Shown: positions 23,869-31,832 of the stretch, piece by piece | Position numbering within the stretch: position 1 is the first letter of the stretch | Layout of the letters: each line of letters opens with the position of its first letter | Assembly (NCBI RefSeq): GCF_016917755.1 | Contig: NZ_CP070326.1 | Coordinates: forward strand, 2,666,001-2,730,000 | Reading direction: 5' to 3' | Length of the DNA: 64,000 nt | Origin: Streptomyces noursei | GTDB lineage: Bacteria > Actinomycetota > Actinomycetes > Streptomycetales > Streptomycetaceae | The notes under the pieces: generated by a model | What the model was told of the DNA's origin: nothing | The model's database searches: none | The model's input: only the letters and a program-made list of their open reading frames with translations | Made by a program: the position numbers and the translations under genes

Positions 23869-24825
23869 ATGACGGACCATCAGCAGGCCGCGGGGGCCGA
23901 CGCGAACGGCACCGCCGCCGTCGCCGAGCCCTACCTCACCGAACTCGCCCCGGGCGTCCACGCGTTCGTCCAGCCGGACGGCGGCTGGTGCCTGAACAAC
24001 GCGGGGTTCGTCACCGACGGCACCGCCACCCTGGTCGTGGACACCGCCGCCACCGAGCGCCGGGCGCGACTGCTGCGCCGCCGGATCGCGGAGAGCGGCG
24101 CCCCCGCGCCGCGCACCCTCGTCAACACCCACCACCACGGCGACCACACCTACGGCAACGGCGTGTTCGCGCCGGAGGCGACGATCATCGGGCACGCGGC
24201 CTGCCGGCGGGAGGTGCTGTCCGCCGGCTACCAGCTGCACGCGGTGTGGCCCGAGGTGACGTACGGCGACATCCGACTGACCCCGCCGGAGGTGACCTTC
24301 GAGGACCGCCTGACCCTGCACGTCGGGGAGTGCGAGGTGCGGCTGATCCACCCCGGGCCGGCGCACACGCCCGGCGACACCATCGTCTGGCTGCCGCGGC
24401 AGCGGGTGGTCTTCACCGGGGACCTGATCTTCCACGGGGGCACGCCGTTCCTCCTGATGGGCTCGCTGAGCGGGTCGCTGCGGGCGATCGAGCTGCTGCG
24501 GTCGCTCGGCGCCGAGACGGTCGTGCCGGGGCACGGTCCGGTGGCCGGGCCCGAGGTCTACGACGAGGTCGAGCGGTATCTGCGGTACGTCGGGGAGCTG
24601 GCGCGGGAGGGCCGGGCAGCCGGGCGGACGCCGTTGGAGGCGGCCCGGGAGGCGGACCCGGGGGCGTTCGGGGGACTGGCGGAGAGCGAGCGGCTGGTGG
24701 CCAACCTGCTGCGGGCCTACGCCGAGTTGGCGGGCGCGGCGCCGGGTGCGCCGCTGGACGCGGCGGCCGGGTTCGGGGCGATGGCGGAGCTGAACGGCGG
24801 GGTGCTGCCGGCCTGTCACGCCTGA
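23869..24825 (+). CDS. MBL fold metallo-hydrolase
   Basis: The 318-residue metallo-beta-lactamase-fold hydrolase has the zinc motif THHHGDHTYGNG (about 84-95), the later ligands His in PGPAHTPGD (about 166), Asp in FTGDLIFHGG (about 186) and His in VPGHGP (about 225). Its overall shape is that of quinoprotein-relay/SoxH-like or cyclase-like MBL proteins rather than true beta-lactamases. No signal peptide is seen, so it is cytoplasmic. The ATG at 23869 has GGGAGCGGAAC upstream. A GC hairpin follows the gene. The substrate is unassigned. Confidence 0.9.
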   Translation: MTDHQQAAGADANGTAAVAEPYLTELAPGVHAFVQPDGGWCLNNAGFVTDGTATLVVDTAATERRARLLRRRIAESGAPAPRTLVNTHHHGDHTYGNGVFAPEATIIGHAACRREVLSAGYQLHAVWPEVTYGDIRLTPPEVTFEDRLTLHVGECEVRLIHPGPAHTPGDTIVWLPRQRVVFTGDLIFHGGTPFLLMGSLSGSLRAIELLRSLGAETVVPGHGPVAGPEVYDEVERYLRYVGELAREGRAAGRTPLEAAREADPGAFGGLAESERLVANLLRAYAELAGAAPGAPLDAAAGFGAMAELNGGVLPACHA

Positions 24826-24830
24826 GCGGG

Positions 24831-24857
24831 GGCCGGCCGGGGCGCCGGCGGCCGGCC
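24831..24857 (+). terminator. Probable terminator after the MBL gene
   Basis: GGCCGGCC (24831-24838) pairs with the same palindromic octamer at 24850-24857, with an 11-base loop, a few bases after the stop codon. Confidence 0.5.
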
Positions 24858-24934
24858 GCGCCCGCGCCCGCGCGCCGGGCCCGGTGGCGGAAACACGTCG
24901 GGTGACCGACGCCCCACGACGGAGCACTGGACTC

Positions 24935-24954
24935 CATACCGACTAGTCGGCATG
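24935..24954. promoter_or_regulatory. TetR-type operator upstream of the phosphotransferase-acyl-CoA dehydrogenase operon
   Basis: CATACCGACTAGTCGGCATG is a near-perfect 20-bp palindrome with one mismatched pair, located 65 bp before the operon. A related site lies upstream of the SDR-ligase-TetR operon at 30577-30596 (15 of 20 identical). Confidence 0.75.
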
Positions 24955-25018
24955 ATCAGGCGGGACGGGCCCGCCGGCCCCGGACCGCCAACCGTCCACT
25001 CCGTACGGAGGAAGCACG

Positions 25019-26068
25019 ATGAGCAACGGCACACCGCCCCCGTCGGCCGCCGGGGAGGCACCGCCCGGCCTCGATCTGGAGCGCCTGCGGGAGCATCTGG
25101 ACCGGGAGCGGCCGGGCCTGGTCTCCGGGCCGCTGCGTGCGCAGCTGATCGAGGGCGGACGGTCCAACCTCACCTACCGGGTCACCGACGGCACCGACTC
25201 CTGGGTCGTCCGCCGCCCGCCGCTCGGCCATGTGCTGGCCACCGCGCACGACATGCGCCGCGAGCACCGGGTGATCAGCGCCCTGCACGACACCGCCGTA
25301 CCGGTGCCGGAGGCGCTGCTGCTGTGCGAGGACGAGACCGTCGTCGGCGCGCCGTTCTACGTGATGGAGCTGGTGGCGGGCACCCCGTACCGGACCACGG
25401 AGCAGCTGGCCCCGCTGGGCCCGGAGCGGACCCGGGCGGTGGTGCTGTCGCTGGTCGACACGCTGGTGGCGCTGCACGCGGTGGAGCCGGAGGCGGCCGG
25501 GCTGGCCGACTTCGGGCGCCCGGACGGCTTCCTGGAGCGCCAACTCCGGCGCTGGGGCAAGCAGTTGGCGGCCTCCAAGAACCGCGCGCTGCCCGGCATC
25601 GACGCGCTCCACGAGGCGCTGGGCCGGGAGCTGCCCCCCTCCCCCGCGCCGACCGTCGTGCACGGCGACTACCGGTTGGACAACGTCCTGGTCGGCACCG
25701 ACGACACCATCACCGCCGTACTGGACTGGGAGATGTCCACGCTCGGCGACCCGCTGACCGACCTCGGGCTGCTGGCGATGTACTGCACCGACCTCGGGCT
25801 GCCGAAGTCGCCGGTCAGCACCACCAGCGGCGCACCGGGGCACCCCAGCCCGCAGGAGCTGATCGCGCGCTACGCCGAGCGCTCGGGCCGGGACACCTCG
25901 CGGATCGCCTGGTACACCGCGTTCGCGTGGTTCAAGCTCGCGGTGATCCTCGAAGGGATCCACTACCGCTACACGCTCGGCCAGACGGTCGGCGCGGGCT
26001 TCGACCGGATCGGCGAGCTGGTGCCCGTCTTCATCGACCGCGGACTGACCACCCTCAAGGAAGGCTGA
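25019..26068 (+). CDS. Phosphotransferase family protein (ACAD10/11-associated APH type)
   Basis: The 349-residue aminoglycoside-phosphotransferase-fold kinase has the catalytic loop VVHGDYRLDN (about 214-223) and the metal Asp in VLDWEMSTLGDP (about 236). This subfamily is found next to, or fused to, acyl-CoA dehydrogenases (ACAD10/ACAD11). There it phosphorylates hydroxyacyl-CoA substrates in 4-hydroxy acid catabolism. The acyl-CoA dehydrogenase gene indeed follows after 7 bp. The start is the ATG at 25019. It is probably controlled by the TetR at 27422-28033 through the operator at 24935-24954. The role is inferred from this pairing. Confidence 0.9.
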   Translation: MSNGTPPPSAAGEAPPGLDLERLREHLDRERPGLVSGPLRAQLIEGGRSNLTYRVTDGTDSWVVRRPPLGHVLATAHDMRREHRVISALHDTAVPVPEALLLCEDETVVGAPFYVMELVAGTPYRTTEQLAPLGPERTRAVVLSLVDTLVALHAVEPEAAGLADFGRPDGFLERQLRRWGKQLAASKNRALPGIDALHEALGRELPPSPAPTVVHGDYRLDNVLVGTDDTITAVLDWEMSTLGDPLTDLGLLAMYCTDLGLPKSPVSTTSGAPGHPSPQELIARYAERSGRDTSRIAWYTAFAWFKLAVILEGIHYRYTLGQTVGAGFDRIGELVPVFIDRGLTTLKEG

Positions 26069-26075
26069 GGCACCG

Positions 26076-27326
26076 ATGGACTTCGCATTCGACGCCCGCA
26101 CCGAAGAACTGCGCGCGAAGCTGGAGACGTTCATGACCGCGCATGTGTACCCGGCCGAGCAGGTGGCGGAGGAGCAGCGGGCCGCGCTGGCCTCTCCGTG
26201 GGACACCCCGCCGGTGGTGGAGGAGCTCAAGGCCGAGGCCCGTCGGCAGGGCCTGTGGAACCTGTTCCTGCCGGACGAGGAGCACGGCGCGGGGCTGACC
26301 AACCTCCAGTACGCGCCGCTGGCCGAGATCACCGGCCGCAGCCCGCAGTTGGCGCCGACCGCGCTGAACTGCGCGGCGCCGGACACCGGCAACATGGAGG
26401 TGCTGGCGCAGTTCGGCGACGCCGAACAGAAGAAGCGGTGGCTGGAGCCGCTGCTGGCGGGGGAGATCCGCTCGGCGTTCGCGATGACCGAGCCGGAGGT
26501 GGCCTCGTCGGACGCCACCAACATCGAGACCCGGATCGAGCGGGACGAGGGGGGCACCTCCCGCTCCAGCGGAGCCGAGAGTGGGGGAAGCTACGTCATC
26601 AACGGCCGCAAGTGGTACATCTCCGGCGCGATGAACCCGCTGTGCGAGATCTTCATCGTGATGGGCAAGACCGACCCGGAAAGCCCCGACCTCCGCCGCC
26701 AGCAGTCGATGGTGCTGGTGCCGCGGGACACCCCCGGACTGACGGTCAAGCGCGCCATGCAGGTCTACGGCTACGAGGACCACTACCACGGCGGGCACGC
26801 GGAGGTGCTCTTCGAGGACGTCCGGGTGCCGGTCGGCAACCTGATCGGCGAGGAGGGCGGCGGCTTCGGCATCGCGCAGGCGCGGCTGGGGCCCGGCCGG
26901 ATCCACCACTGCATGCGGCTGATCGGGATGGCCGAGCGGGCGATCGAGCTGATGTGCCGGCGGGCGGTGGCCCGTACGGCGTTCGGCAAACCGCTGGCGC
27001 AGCAGGGCGTGGTCCAGGAGTGGATCGCGGACGCCCGGGTGGCGGTGGAGCAGCTGCGGCTGCTGGTACTGAAGACCGCCTGGCTGATGGACACCGTCGG
27101 CAACAAGGGCGCGCACACCGAGATCCAGGCCATCAAGATCGCCACGCCGCGGACGGTCGTGGGCATCCTGGACAAGGCGGTCCAGCTGCACGGCGCGGGC
27201 GGGGTCAGCCAGGACTTCCCGCTGGCGGAGCTGTGGGCCGCCGCCCGTACGCTCCAACTGGCGGACGGCCCCGACGAGGTGCACCAGCGGTCGCTGGCGC
27301 GGCGCGAGATCAAGCGCTACATGTAG
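26076..27326 (+). CDS. Acyl-CoA dehydrogenase (ACAD11-like) with an in-frame insertion
   Basis: The 416-residue FAD enzyme has the substrate/FAD segments FAMTEPEVASSDATN (about 132), INGRKWYISGAM and the C-terminal LHGAGGVSQDFPLAELWA. It probably works with the upstream kinase-fold protein in hydroxy-acid or long-chain acyl-CoA breakdown. Between IERD and YVINGRKW the usual short loop is replaced by a 14-residue Gly/Ser-rich insert (GGTSRSSGAESGGS, about 159-172). It is encoded by a 40-bp repeat that also occurs in the NamZ gene. The insertion keeps the frame and falls in a surface beta-domain loop, so activity may survive. Confidence 0.92.
   Translation: MDFAFDARTEELRAKLETFMTAHVYPAEQVAEEQRAALASPWDTPPVVEELKAEARRQGLWNLFLPDEEHGAGLTNLQYAPLAEITGRSPQLAPTALNCAAPDTGNMEVLAQFGDAEQKKRWLEPLLAGEIRSAFAMTEPEVASSDATNIETRIERDEGGTSRSSGAESGGSYVINGRKWYISGAMNPLCEIFIVMGKTDPESPDLRRQQSMVLVPRDTPGLTVKRAMQVYGYEDHYHGGHAEVLFEDVRVPVGNLIGEEGGGFGIAQARLGPGRIHHCMRLIGMAERAIELMCRRAVARTAFGKPLAQQGVVQEWIADARVAVEQLRLLVLKTAWLMDTVGNKGAHTEIQAIKIATPRTVVGILDKAVQLHGAGGVSQDFPLAELWAAARTLQLADGPDEVHQRSLARREIKRYM
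26550..26589 (+). repeat. 40-bp hairpin repeat inserted in frame (copy 1)
   Basis: It starts GGGGGCACCTCCCGC and ends GTGGGGGAA, with an internal GCTCC-AGC-GGAGC hairpin. It aligns over its whole length with copy 2 at 33323-33362, in the same reading frame. Confidence 0.75.
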
Positions 27327-27338
27327 GGCGCGGGCCGT

Positions 27339-27382
27339 AGGGGGCGGTCGAACACTCCCCGTAGGGGTCGGGCGCGCCCCCT
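27339..27382. terminator. Terminator-like hairpin between convergent genes
   Basis: AGGGGGCG (27339-27346) pairs with 27375-27382, with a nested CCCC-GTA-GGGG hairpin, between the dehydrogenase and TetR genes. Confidence 0.5.
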
Positions 27383-27421
27383 GCGGGGCCGCAACAGGAG
27401 GTGGGGGGCGGGATATTCCCG

Positions 27422-28033
27422 CTAGGGCCGCAGGGCCCGCAGCAGGAGTCCGGCCAGGTGGTCGGCGACCTGCTGCGGGCTCAGGGGGCCGTCCTCGCGG
27501 TACCAGGTGCCCAGGTGGTGCACCGAGCCGAAGTGGTAGTCGACGACCAGGTCGGCGGGGACGTCGGCGGTGAACACGCCGGTGCGCTGCCCCTCCTCGA
27601 TCAGCGCCCGGAACCGCTCGTGGTAGCGGCGCCGCTCGGCCCGCACCTGCTTGTCCTTCTCCGGGCTCAGATGGTGCATCGAGCGGAAGAAGATCTTGGT
27701 GTCGTCGAGGTTCTCGATGGTGGTGACCACCACGTCGGCGGCGGCGTCCCGCAGCCGCTGCTCCACCGGCGCGTCGGCGTCCGCGAAGCGGTCCAGCCGC
27801 TCCTGCTGGAGCCGCAGCACCCGGCCGTAGACCTCGTGGAGCAGGTCCTCCTTGGAGCCGAAGTAGTGGTAGAGGGCGCCCTTGGTGACACCCGCCCTGT
27901 CCACGATCTCCTGGACCGAGGTGCGGTCGTAGCCCTGCTCCGCGAAGAGCCTGGTGGCGGTGGCCAGCAGCCGCTGCGCGACGGGCTTCGTCGTGCCGTT
28001 GCCGTTGCTGGTGCCGTCCTTGATGCCGGCCAT
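27422..28033 (-). CDS. TetR/AcrR family regulator of the acyl-CoA genes
   Basis: The 203-residue regulator has a TetR HTH (about 17-63: ATRLFAEQGYDRTSVQEIVD and the recognition helix VTKGALYHYFGSKEDL). Its ligand domain resembles TetRs that bind acyl-CoAs. The ATG at 28033 has GTGAGGG upstream; the frame continues to 28138 but that part overlaps the ligase tail. It is the last gene of the SDR-ligase-TetR group (64-bp gap). Palindromes of one type precede both this operon and the convergent phosphotransferase-dehydrogenase operon. The simplest reading is that this protein represses both, with an acyl-CoA as inducer. Confidence 0.88.
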   Translation of the reverse strand: MAGIKDGTSNGNGTTKPVAQRLLATATRLFAEQGYDRTSVQEIVDRAGVTKGALYHYFGSKEDLLHEVYGRVLRLQQERLDRFADADAPVEQRLRDAAADVVVTTIENLDDTKIFFRSMHHLSPEKDKQVRAERRRYHERFRALIEEGQRTGVFTADVPADLVVDYHFGSVHHLGTWYREDGPLSPQQVADHLAGLLLRALRP

Positions 28034-28097
28034 CGCCCTCACCCGTTCCTTGAAGTTCCTCACGTGCGTCCGTCGTGCGCGCCGACCGTCCCTGCCG

Positions 28098-29750
28098 TCA
28101 TGCGCGCCCGCGCAACTCCCGTCGAAGGATCTTGCCACTCGTGGTCTTGGGAAGCTCCGGCAGGATCTCCACCACTCGGGGATATTTGTACGCCGCGAGC
28201 CGTTCCTTGCAGTAGGCGGCCAGCTCGGCGGGGTCGGGGGAGGCGCCGGGACGCAGGCTGACGTACGCCTTGACGGTCTCCCCGCGGTAGGGGTCGGGCA
28301 CCCCGACGACGGCCGCCTCGCGCACCGCGGGATGGGTGTAGAGCACGTCCTCGACCTCGCGGGGCCACACCTTGAAGCCGGACGCGTTGATCATGTCCTT
28401 CTTGCGGTCGACGACGTACAGCCAGCCGTCGCGGTCCATGAACCCGATGTCGCCGGTGCGCAGTTCGCCGTCCGGGACGGCCTCGGCGGTGGCGTCCGGG
28501 CGGCGCCAGTAGCCGGGCACGACCTGGGGGCCGCGGACCGCTATCTCGCCCTGCTCGCCGAACGGCAGATCGCGGCCGGCCTCGTCGATGATCCGCACCA
28601 CGGTGTCCGGGCCGGGGACGCCGACCGCGAGGGTGCCGGAGACCTTGTCGACCGGCGCCTCCCTGCCGGGCGGGACGGTGGCGCAGGGCGCGGTGCACTC
28701 GGTCAGGCCATAGCCGTTGTGGATGTGCGGGCCGAAGGCGGTGCGGAACTTCTCGACCAGGGCCGGCGGCAGCGGCGCGCCGCCGGAACTCATGGTCCGG
28801 AAGGACGCGAAGTGCCCGGGGGTGGCGTCCGGGTGGGCCATCAGTGCCATGTAGGCGGTGGCTGGGCCGACGGTGAAGGCCGGGCGGTGCTCCAGGAAGG
28901 CGTCCAGGACGGTGCCGGCCTCGAAGCGGTAGGCCAGGGCCAGGGTCCCGGCGTTGGCGAGGCAGGTGGCCAGTTCGCAGACCATGCCGGTGATGTGGAA
29001 GAGCGGGGCGAGCGCGAAGTAGGTGGCACCCTCGGCGAGTTCGAGGCCGGTGCGCATCCGTTCGGCGTTGTAGCTGATGTTGCCGTGGGTGTTGGTGGCG
29101 CCCTTGGGGGTGCCACTGGTGCCGGAGGTGTAGCTGATGAGTGCGATGTCGGCGGCGGCGGGCTCGGGGACGGTGGGCGCCCCTCCGCCGGTCCGGGCGA
29201 CGGTGAGCAGGTCGTCGGCGCCGTCCTGGGGGCCGGCCGGCTCGTCGCGCAGCACCCGGACGTCGTCGCGGGTCTGGAGTCCGCGTTCGTCGGCGGTGAC
29301 CGCGATCCGGACGGAGCCGGCCTCGGCGGCGGTGGCGCGCAGGAAGCCGGCCCAGGTGCGGTCCGCGCAGAGGACGGCGGTGACCTCCGCGTCGTCGAGG
29401 ATGTGCCGGATCTCCGCCGCCTTGTACATGGGGTTGACGGGGACGACCACGCCGCCGGCCTTCCAGACGGCGAGCACCGCGAGCACGAAGTGCGGGGTGT
29501 TCTGGAGCATGACCGCGGCGCGGTCGCCGGGCCTGAGCCCGCGGGCGGCGAGGTGGCCGGCGAGGCCGTCGGAGAGGGCGTCGGCCTCGGCGTAGTCGAT
29601 CCGGCCGTCGAAGTAGGCGAGCGCGGTGCGGTCGGGGGCGCGGCGGACCGCGGCGCGGAAGGCGTGCAGCGGCGAGGGCGGCGGCTGGACGGGGGCGCGC
29701 TGGGCGTCGGTGAGCAGGGCCAGCCACGGCTTGTCCTGGTAGGTGGTCAC
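28098..29750 (-). CDS. Long-chain acyl-CoA ligase (AMP-binding enzyme)
   Basis: The 550-residue adenylate-forming enzyme has the P-loop-like motif YTSGTSGTPKGA (about 188-199), the A5 motif NGYGLTECT (about 331), a hinge region GDIGFMDRDGWLYVVDRKKDMI (from about 437, given by its key residues Asp and Arg-Lys) and the catalytic Lys in KTTSGKILRREL at the C-terminus. It activates a carboxylic acid as acyl-AMP and forms the CoA thioester, feeding the acyl-CoA dehydrogenase. The GTG start at 29750 overlaps the SDR stop (GTGA), so it is translationally coupled. Chain length specificity is not readable. Confidence 0.93.
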   Translation of the reverse strand: MTTYQDKPWLALLTDAQRAPVQPPPSPLHAFRAAVRRAPDRTALAYFDGRIDYAEADALSDGLAGHLAARGLRPGDRAAVMLQNTPHFVLAVLAVWKAGGVVVPVNPMYKAAEIRHILDDAEVTAVLCADRTWAGFLRATAAEAGSVRIAVTADERGLQTRDDVRVLRDEPAGPQDGADDLLTVARTGGGAPTVPEPAAADIALISYTSGTSGTPKGATNTHGNISYNAERMRTGLELAEGATYFALAPLFHITGMVCELATCLANAGTLALAYRFEAGTVLDAFLEHRPAFTVGPATAYMALMAHPDATPGHFASFRTMSSGGAPLPPALVEKFRTAFGPHIHNGYGLTECTAPCATVPPGREAPVDKVSGTLAVGVPGPDTVVRIIDEAGRDLPFGEQGEIAVRGPQVVPGYWRRPDATAEAVPDGELRTGDIGFMDRDGWLYVVDRKKDMINASGFKVWPREVEDVLYTHPAVREAAVVGVPDPYRGETVKAYVSLRPGASPDPAELAAYCKERLAAYKYPRVVEILPELPKTTSGKILRRELRGRA

Positions 29751-30520
29751 CGGGCCTCCCCCTCGCGTGCCTCCAGCTTCTGTTGGAGGTGGTTCATCCC
29801 GGCCAGCCAGCGGTCCGGGTCGGTGGCGCGGGCGGTGTAGTAGTCGCCCACCTCGGGGTGCGGCAGGACCAGGAAGCGGCCCGCTTCCATGGCCGCGAAG
29901 AGGGCGTCGGCGACGGCGTCCGGCTCGATGGCGGTGGGGGTCAGGACGAGGTCGCCGGCGGTGCCGGTGGCGGCGAGCATGTCGGTCCGCACGCCCTGCG
30001 GGCAGATGGCGTGCACGTCGATGCCGCGGTGGCGGTAGGTCAGCGACAGCCACTCGGCGAAGGCGTAGGCGCCGTGCTTGGTGACGCTGTAGGGGGCGGC
30101 GGCGACCATGGTGAGCAGGCCGGCGGCGGACACCGTGGAGACGAACCGGCCGCTGCCGCGCGCCAGCCATTCCGGCAGCAGCTCGCGGGCGGCCCGCACG
30201 TGGGCCATCACGTTGACGTCCCAGGCCAGCGCCCAGTCGCCCTCGGGCGCTTCGGGACCGCCGCCGGTGCCGACGCCGGCGTTGGCGCAGAAGACGTCGA
30301 TGGCGCCGCCGAGCGCCTCGCGGGCCGGGCCGACGGCGGCGGAGGCGTCGCCGGGGACGGCGACCGCCCCGATCTCCTCCGCGGTTCTGCGGGCCTTGGC
30401 CTCGTCCAGGTCGTTGACCACGACCCGGGCGCCCTCGGCGGCGAACCGGCGGGCCAGCGCGGCGCCGATCCCCCCGCCCGCTCCGGTCACAACAACGGCC
30501 TTGTCCCGTACGACTGCCAC
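29747..30520 (-). CDS. SDR family oxidoreductase of the acyl-CoA operon
   Basis: The 257-residue short-chain dehydrogenase has TGAGGGIG (about 11-18), CANAG, and YSVTKHGAYAF with the catalytic Tyr and Lys (about 149-153). The GTG at 30520 is preferred, with GGGAG seven bases upstream. It is the first gene of an operon with the acyl-CoA ligase and TetR, suggesting oxidation of a hydroxyl group on an acyl or sterol-like substrate. The C-terminal segment (ATDPDRWLAGMNHLQQKLE) is longer than in minimal SDRs and typical of this actinobacterial group. Confidence 0.9.
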   Translation of the reverse strand: MAVVRDKAVVVTGAGGGIGAALARRFAAEGARVVVNDLDEAKARRTAEEIGAVAVPGDASAAVGPAREALGGAIDVFCANAGVGTGGGPEAPEGDWALAWDVNVMAHVRAARELLPEWLARGSGRFVSTVSAAGLLTMVAAAPYSVTKHGAYAFAEWLSLTYRHRGIDVHAICPQGVRTDMLAATGTAGDLVLTPTAIEPDAVADALFAAMEAGRFLVLPHPEVGDYYTARATDPDRWLAGMNHLQQKLEAREGEAR

Positions 30521-30576
30521 GCTGCGTCTCCCTCGGTCGCCTGACTCCACCGGCTCCACCGGCTCACCGGCAGGGG

Positions 30577-30596
30577 CAGACTAACCAGTCGGTATG
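30577..30596. promoter_or_regulatory. Second TetR-type operator, upstream of the SDR-ligase-TetR operon
   Basis: On the minus strand CATACCGACTGGTTAGTCTG shares its first 10 bases and 15 of 20 overall with the palindrome at 24935-24954. It is 57 bp before the SDR start. Confidence 0.6.
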
Positions 30597-30678
30597 TCCC
30601 AGCGGAAGCCTCTGTTTTCCGTCACGGCCGGGATTGCGGGGGTGGCGGTCGCCGGTGGGGACGGGCGAGCGCTCCCGG

Positions 30679-31656
30679 TCAGGAGGGCGCGCGGCCGGAC
30701 GGCGGGTCCGCGATGAGGAGGGCGATGCCGTCCAGGAGCGGCGTGAGGCCGAAGGCGAACAGCGCGTCCAGGTCGAGGTCGTAACCGTCCGCGAAGCTGC
30801 TGGTGAGCCTGGTGAAGACGGGGTAGCGGGTCGACGCGGTGATCGTCTGGAAGGCGCGGGCCTGCCGGTCCATCCACTGGTCCTCGGACAGTCCGGTGGC
30901 GGCCTCGGCCTGGGCCTCCCGCTCCAGGTGCACCGCGATCCCTTGGATGTAGCTGTAGAACAGGACGTGCAGGTCGAGCATCGTCTCCGGTTCGAGGCCG
31001 TGGCCGTCGAGGGCGGCGAGCGCCCATTCCGCGTGGACCATCAGGGACGGCAGCATCAGGGGGCGGGTGAGGGAGCCGACCTGGGCGAGCCAGGGATGCC
31101 GGCGGTAGATCGTCCACAGGGTGCGCGCGCCGAGTTCCAGCCGGGCCCGCCAGCCTTCCGGCGGCGGGGCCGGGTAGGTCTCCTCGCCGAACGCCGCGTC
31201 CGCCATCAGCAGCACCAGGTCGTCCTTGCTGGTGACGTGGCGGTACGGGGACATGGCGGCGACGCCGAGCCTGGCCGCGACGCTGCGCATGGACACCGCG
31301 GCCAGCCCCTCGGCGTCCGCGAGGTCCACGGCAGCCCGGACGATCCGTTCGCGGCTCAGGTCGCGATCGGGCGGGGCCGTGGACGGCGTCCGGCGCGTGG
31401 TGGGGGCGCGGTGCTCCGTCGACGCCGGCCGGTCGCGGGCCGCCACCACGGTGCCGACCCGAGGGCGGGCCTCGACCAGCCCCTCCAGGCGCAGCGTGGT
31501 GAGGGCCTTGGTGGCGGTGGCGAGCGCGACGCCCCATTCGCGGGCGATCCGGCGCGTCGAGGGCACGCGGTCGCCCGGGGCGAGCGTGCCGTCGGTGATG
31601 CGCCGGGCGATCTCGTCGGCGATGCGCCGGTACGGCGGATCGGGCTGTGCGGCCAT
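30679..31656 (-). CDS. GntR-TetR hybrid transcriptional regulator
   Basis: The 325-residue protein has two different DNA-binding modules. Residues about 8-72 form a GntR winged helix (RRIADEIARRITDGTLAPGD, PSTRRIAREWGVALATATKA). Residues about 100-150 form a TetR-type HTH (RERIVRAAVDLADAEGLAAV, GVAAMSPYRHVTSKDDL), followed by a TetR C-terminal ligand domain. The ATG at 31656 has a perfect AGGAGG seven bases upstream. It is divergent from an FAD monooxygenase, with two inverted repeats between them. Such fusions exist in Streptomyces but are little studied. It probably represses the monooxygenase. Confidence 0.9.
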   Translation of the reverse strand: MAAQPDPPYRRIADEIARRITDGTLAPGDRVPSTRRIAREWGVALATATKALTTLRLEGLVEARPRVGTVVAARDRPASTEHRAPTTRRTPSTAPPDRDLSRERIVRAAVDLADAEGLAAVSMRSVAARLGVAAMSPYRHVTSKDDLVLLMADAAFGEETYPAPPPEGWRARLELGARTLWTIYRRHPWLAQVGSLTRPLMLPSLMVHAEWALAALDGHGLEPETMLDLHVLFYSYIQGIAVHLEREAQAEAATGLSEDQWMDRQARAFQTITASTRYPVFTRLTSSFADGYDLDLDALFAFGLTPLLDGIALLIADPPSGRAPS

Positions 31657-31695
31657 GCGGTCGCCTCCTCGGGATTTTTTTCGCACCCATCGGAT

Positions 31696-31709
31696 CTGTA
31701 CTAGTTCAG
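31696..31709. promoter_or_regulatory. GntR-like operator near the hybrid regulator
   Basis: CTGTACTAGTTCAG is a 14-bp palindrome with one mismatched pair, of the kind bound by GntR proteins, 40 bp from the regulator start. Confidence 0.5.
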
Positions 31710-31787
31710 ACGCTACCAGCGCGGAGCGTCTGAGAGCGGCATCTGACCTAGAACAGGAGGGGGATATGGGCAGTTGGCGGCGCTGCG

Positions 31788-31821
31788 CATACGCCGTACA
31801 TTCAGGCGCGTACAGCGTATG
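31788..31821. promoter_or_regulatory. Inverted repeat at the monooxygenase promoter
   Basis: CATACGCCGTAC and GTACAGCGTATG (11 of 12 complementary) are separated by 10 bases and end 11 bp before the monooxygenase ATG. The spacing suits a TetR- or GntR-type dimer. Confidence 0.65.
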
Positions 31822-31832
31822 AAGGAGCGTGT

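Noticed and set aside
28060..30170. Very long alternative minus frames over the ligase and SDR genes
   Set aside because: One is a shadow frame of His/Arg/Pro composition; the other is the true ligase frame extended upstream through the SDR gene. The GTG at 29750 overlapping the SDR stop is the sensible start.
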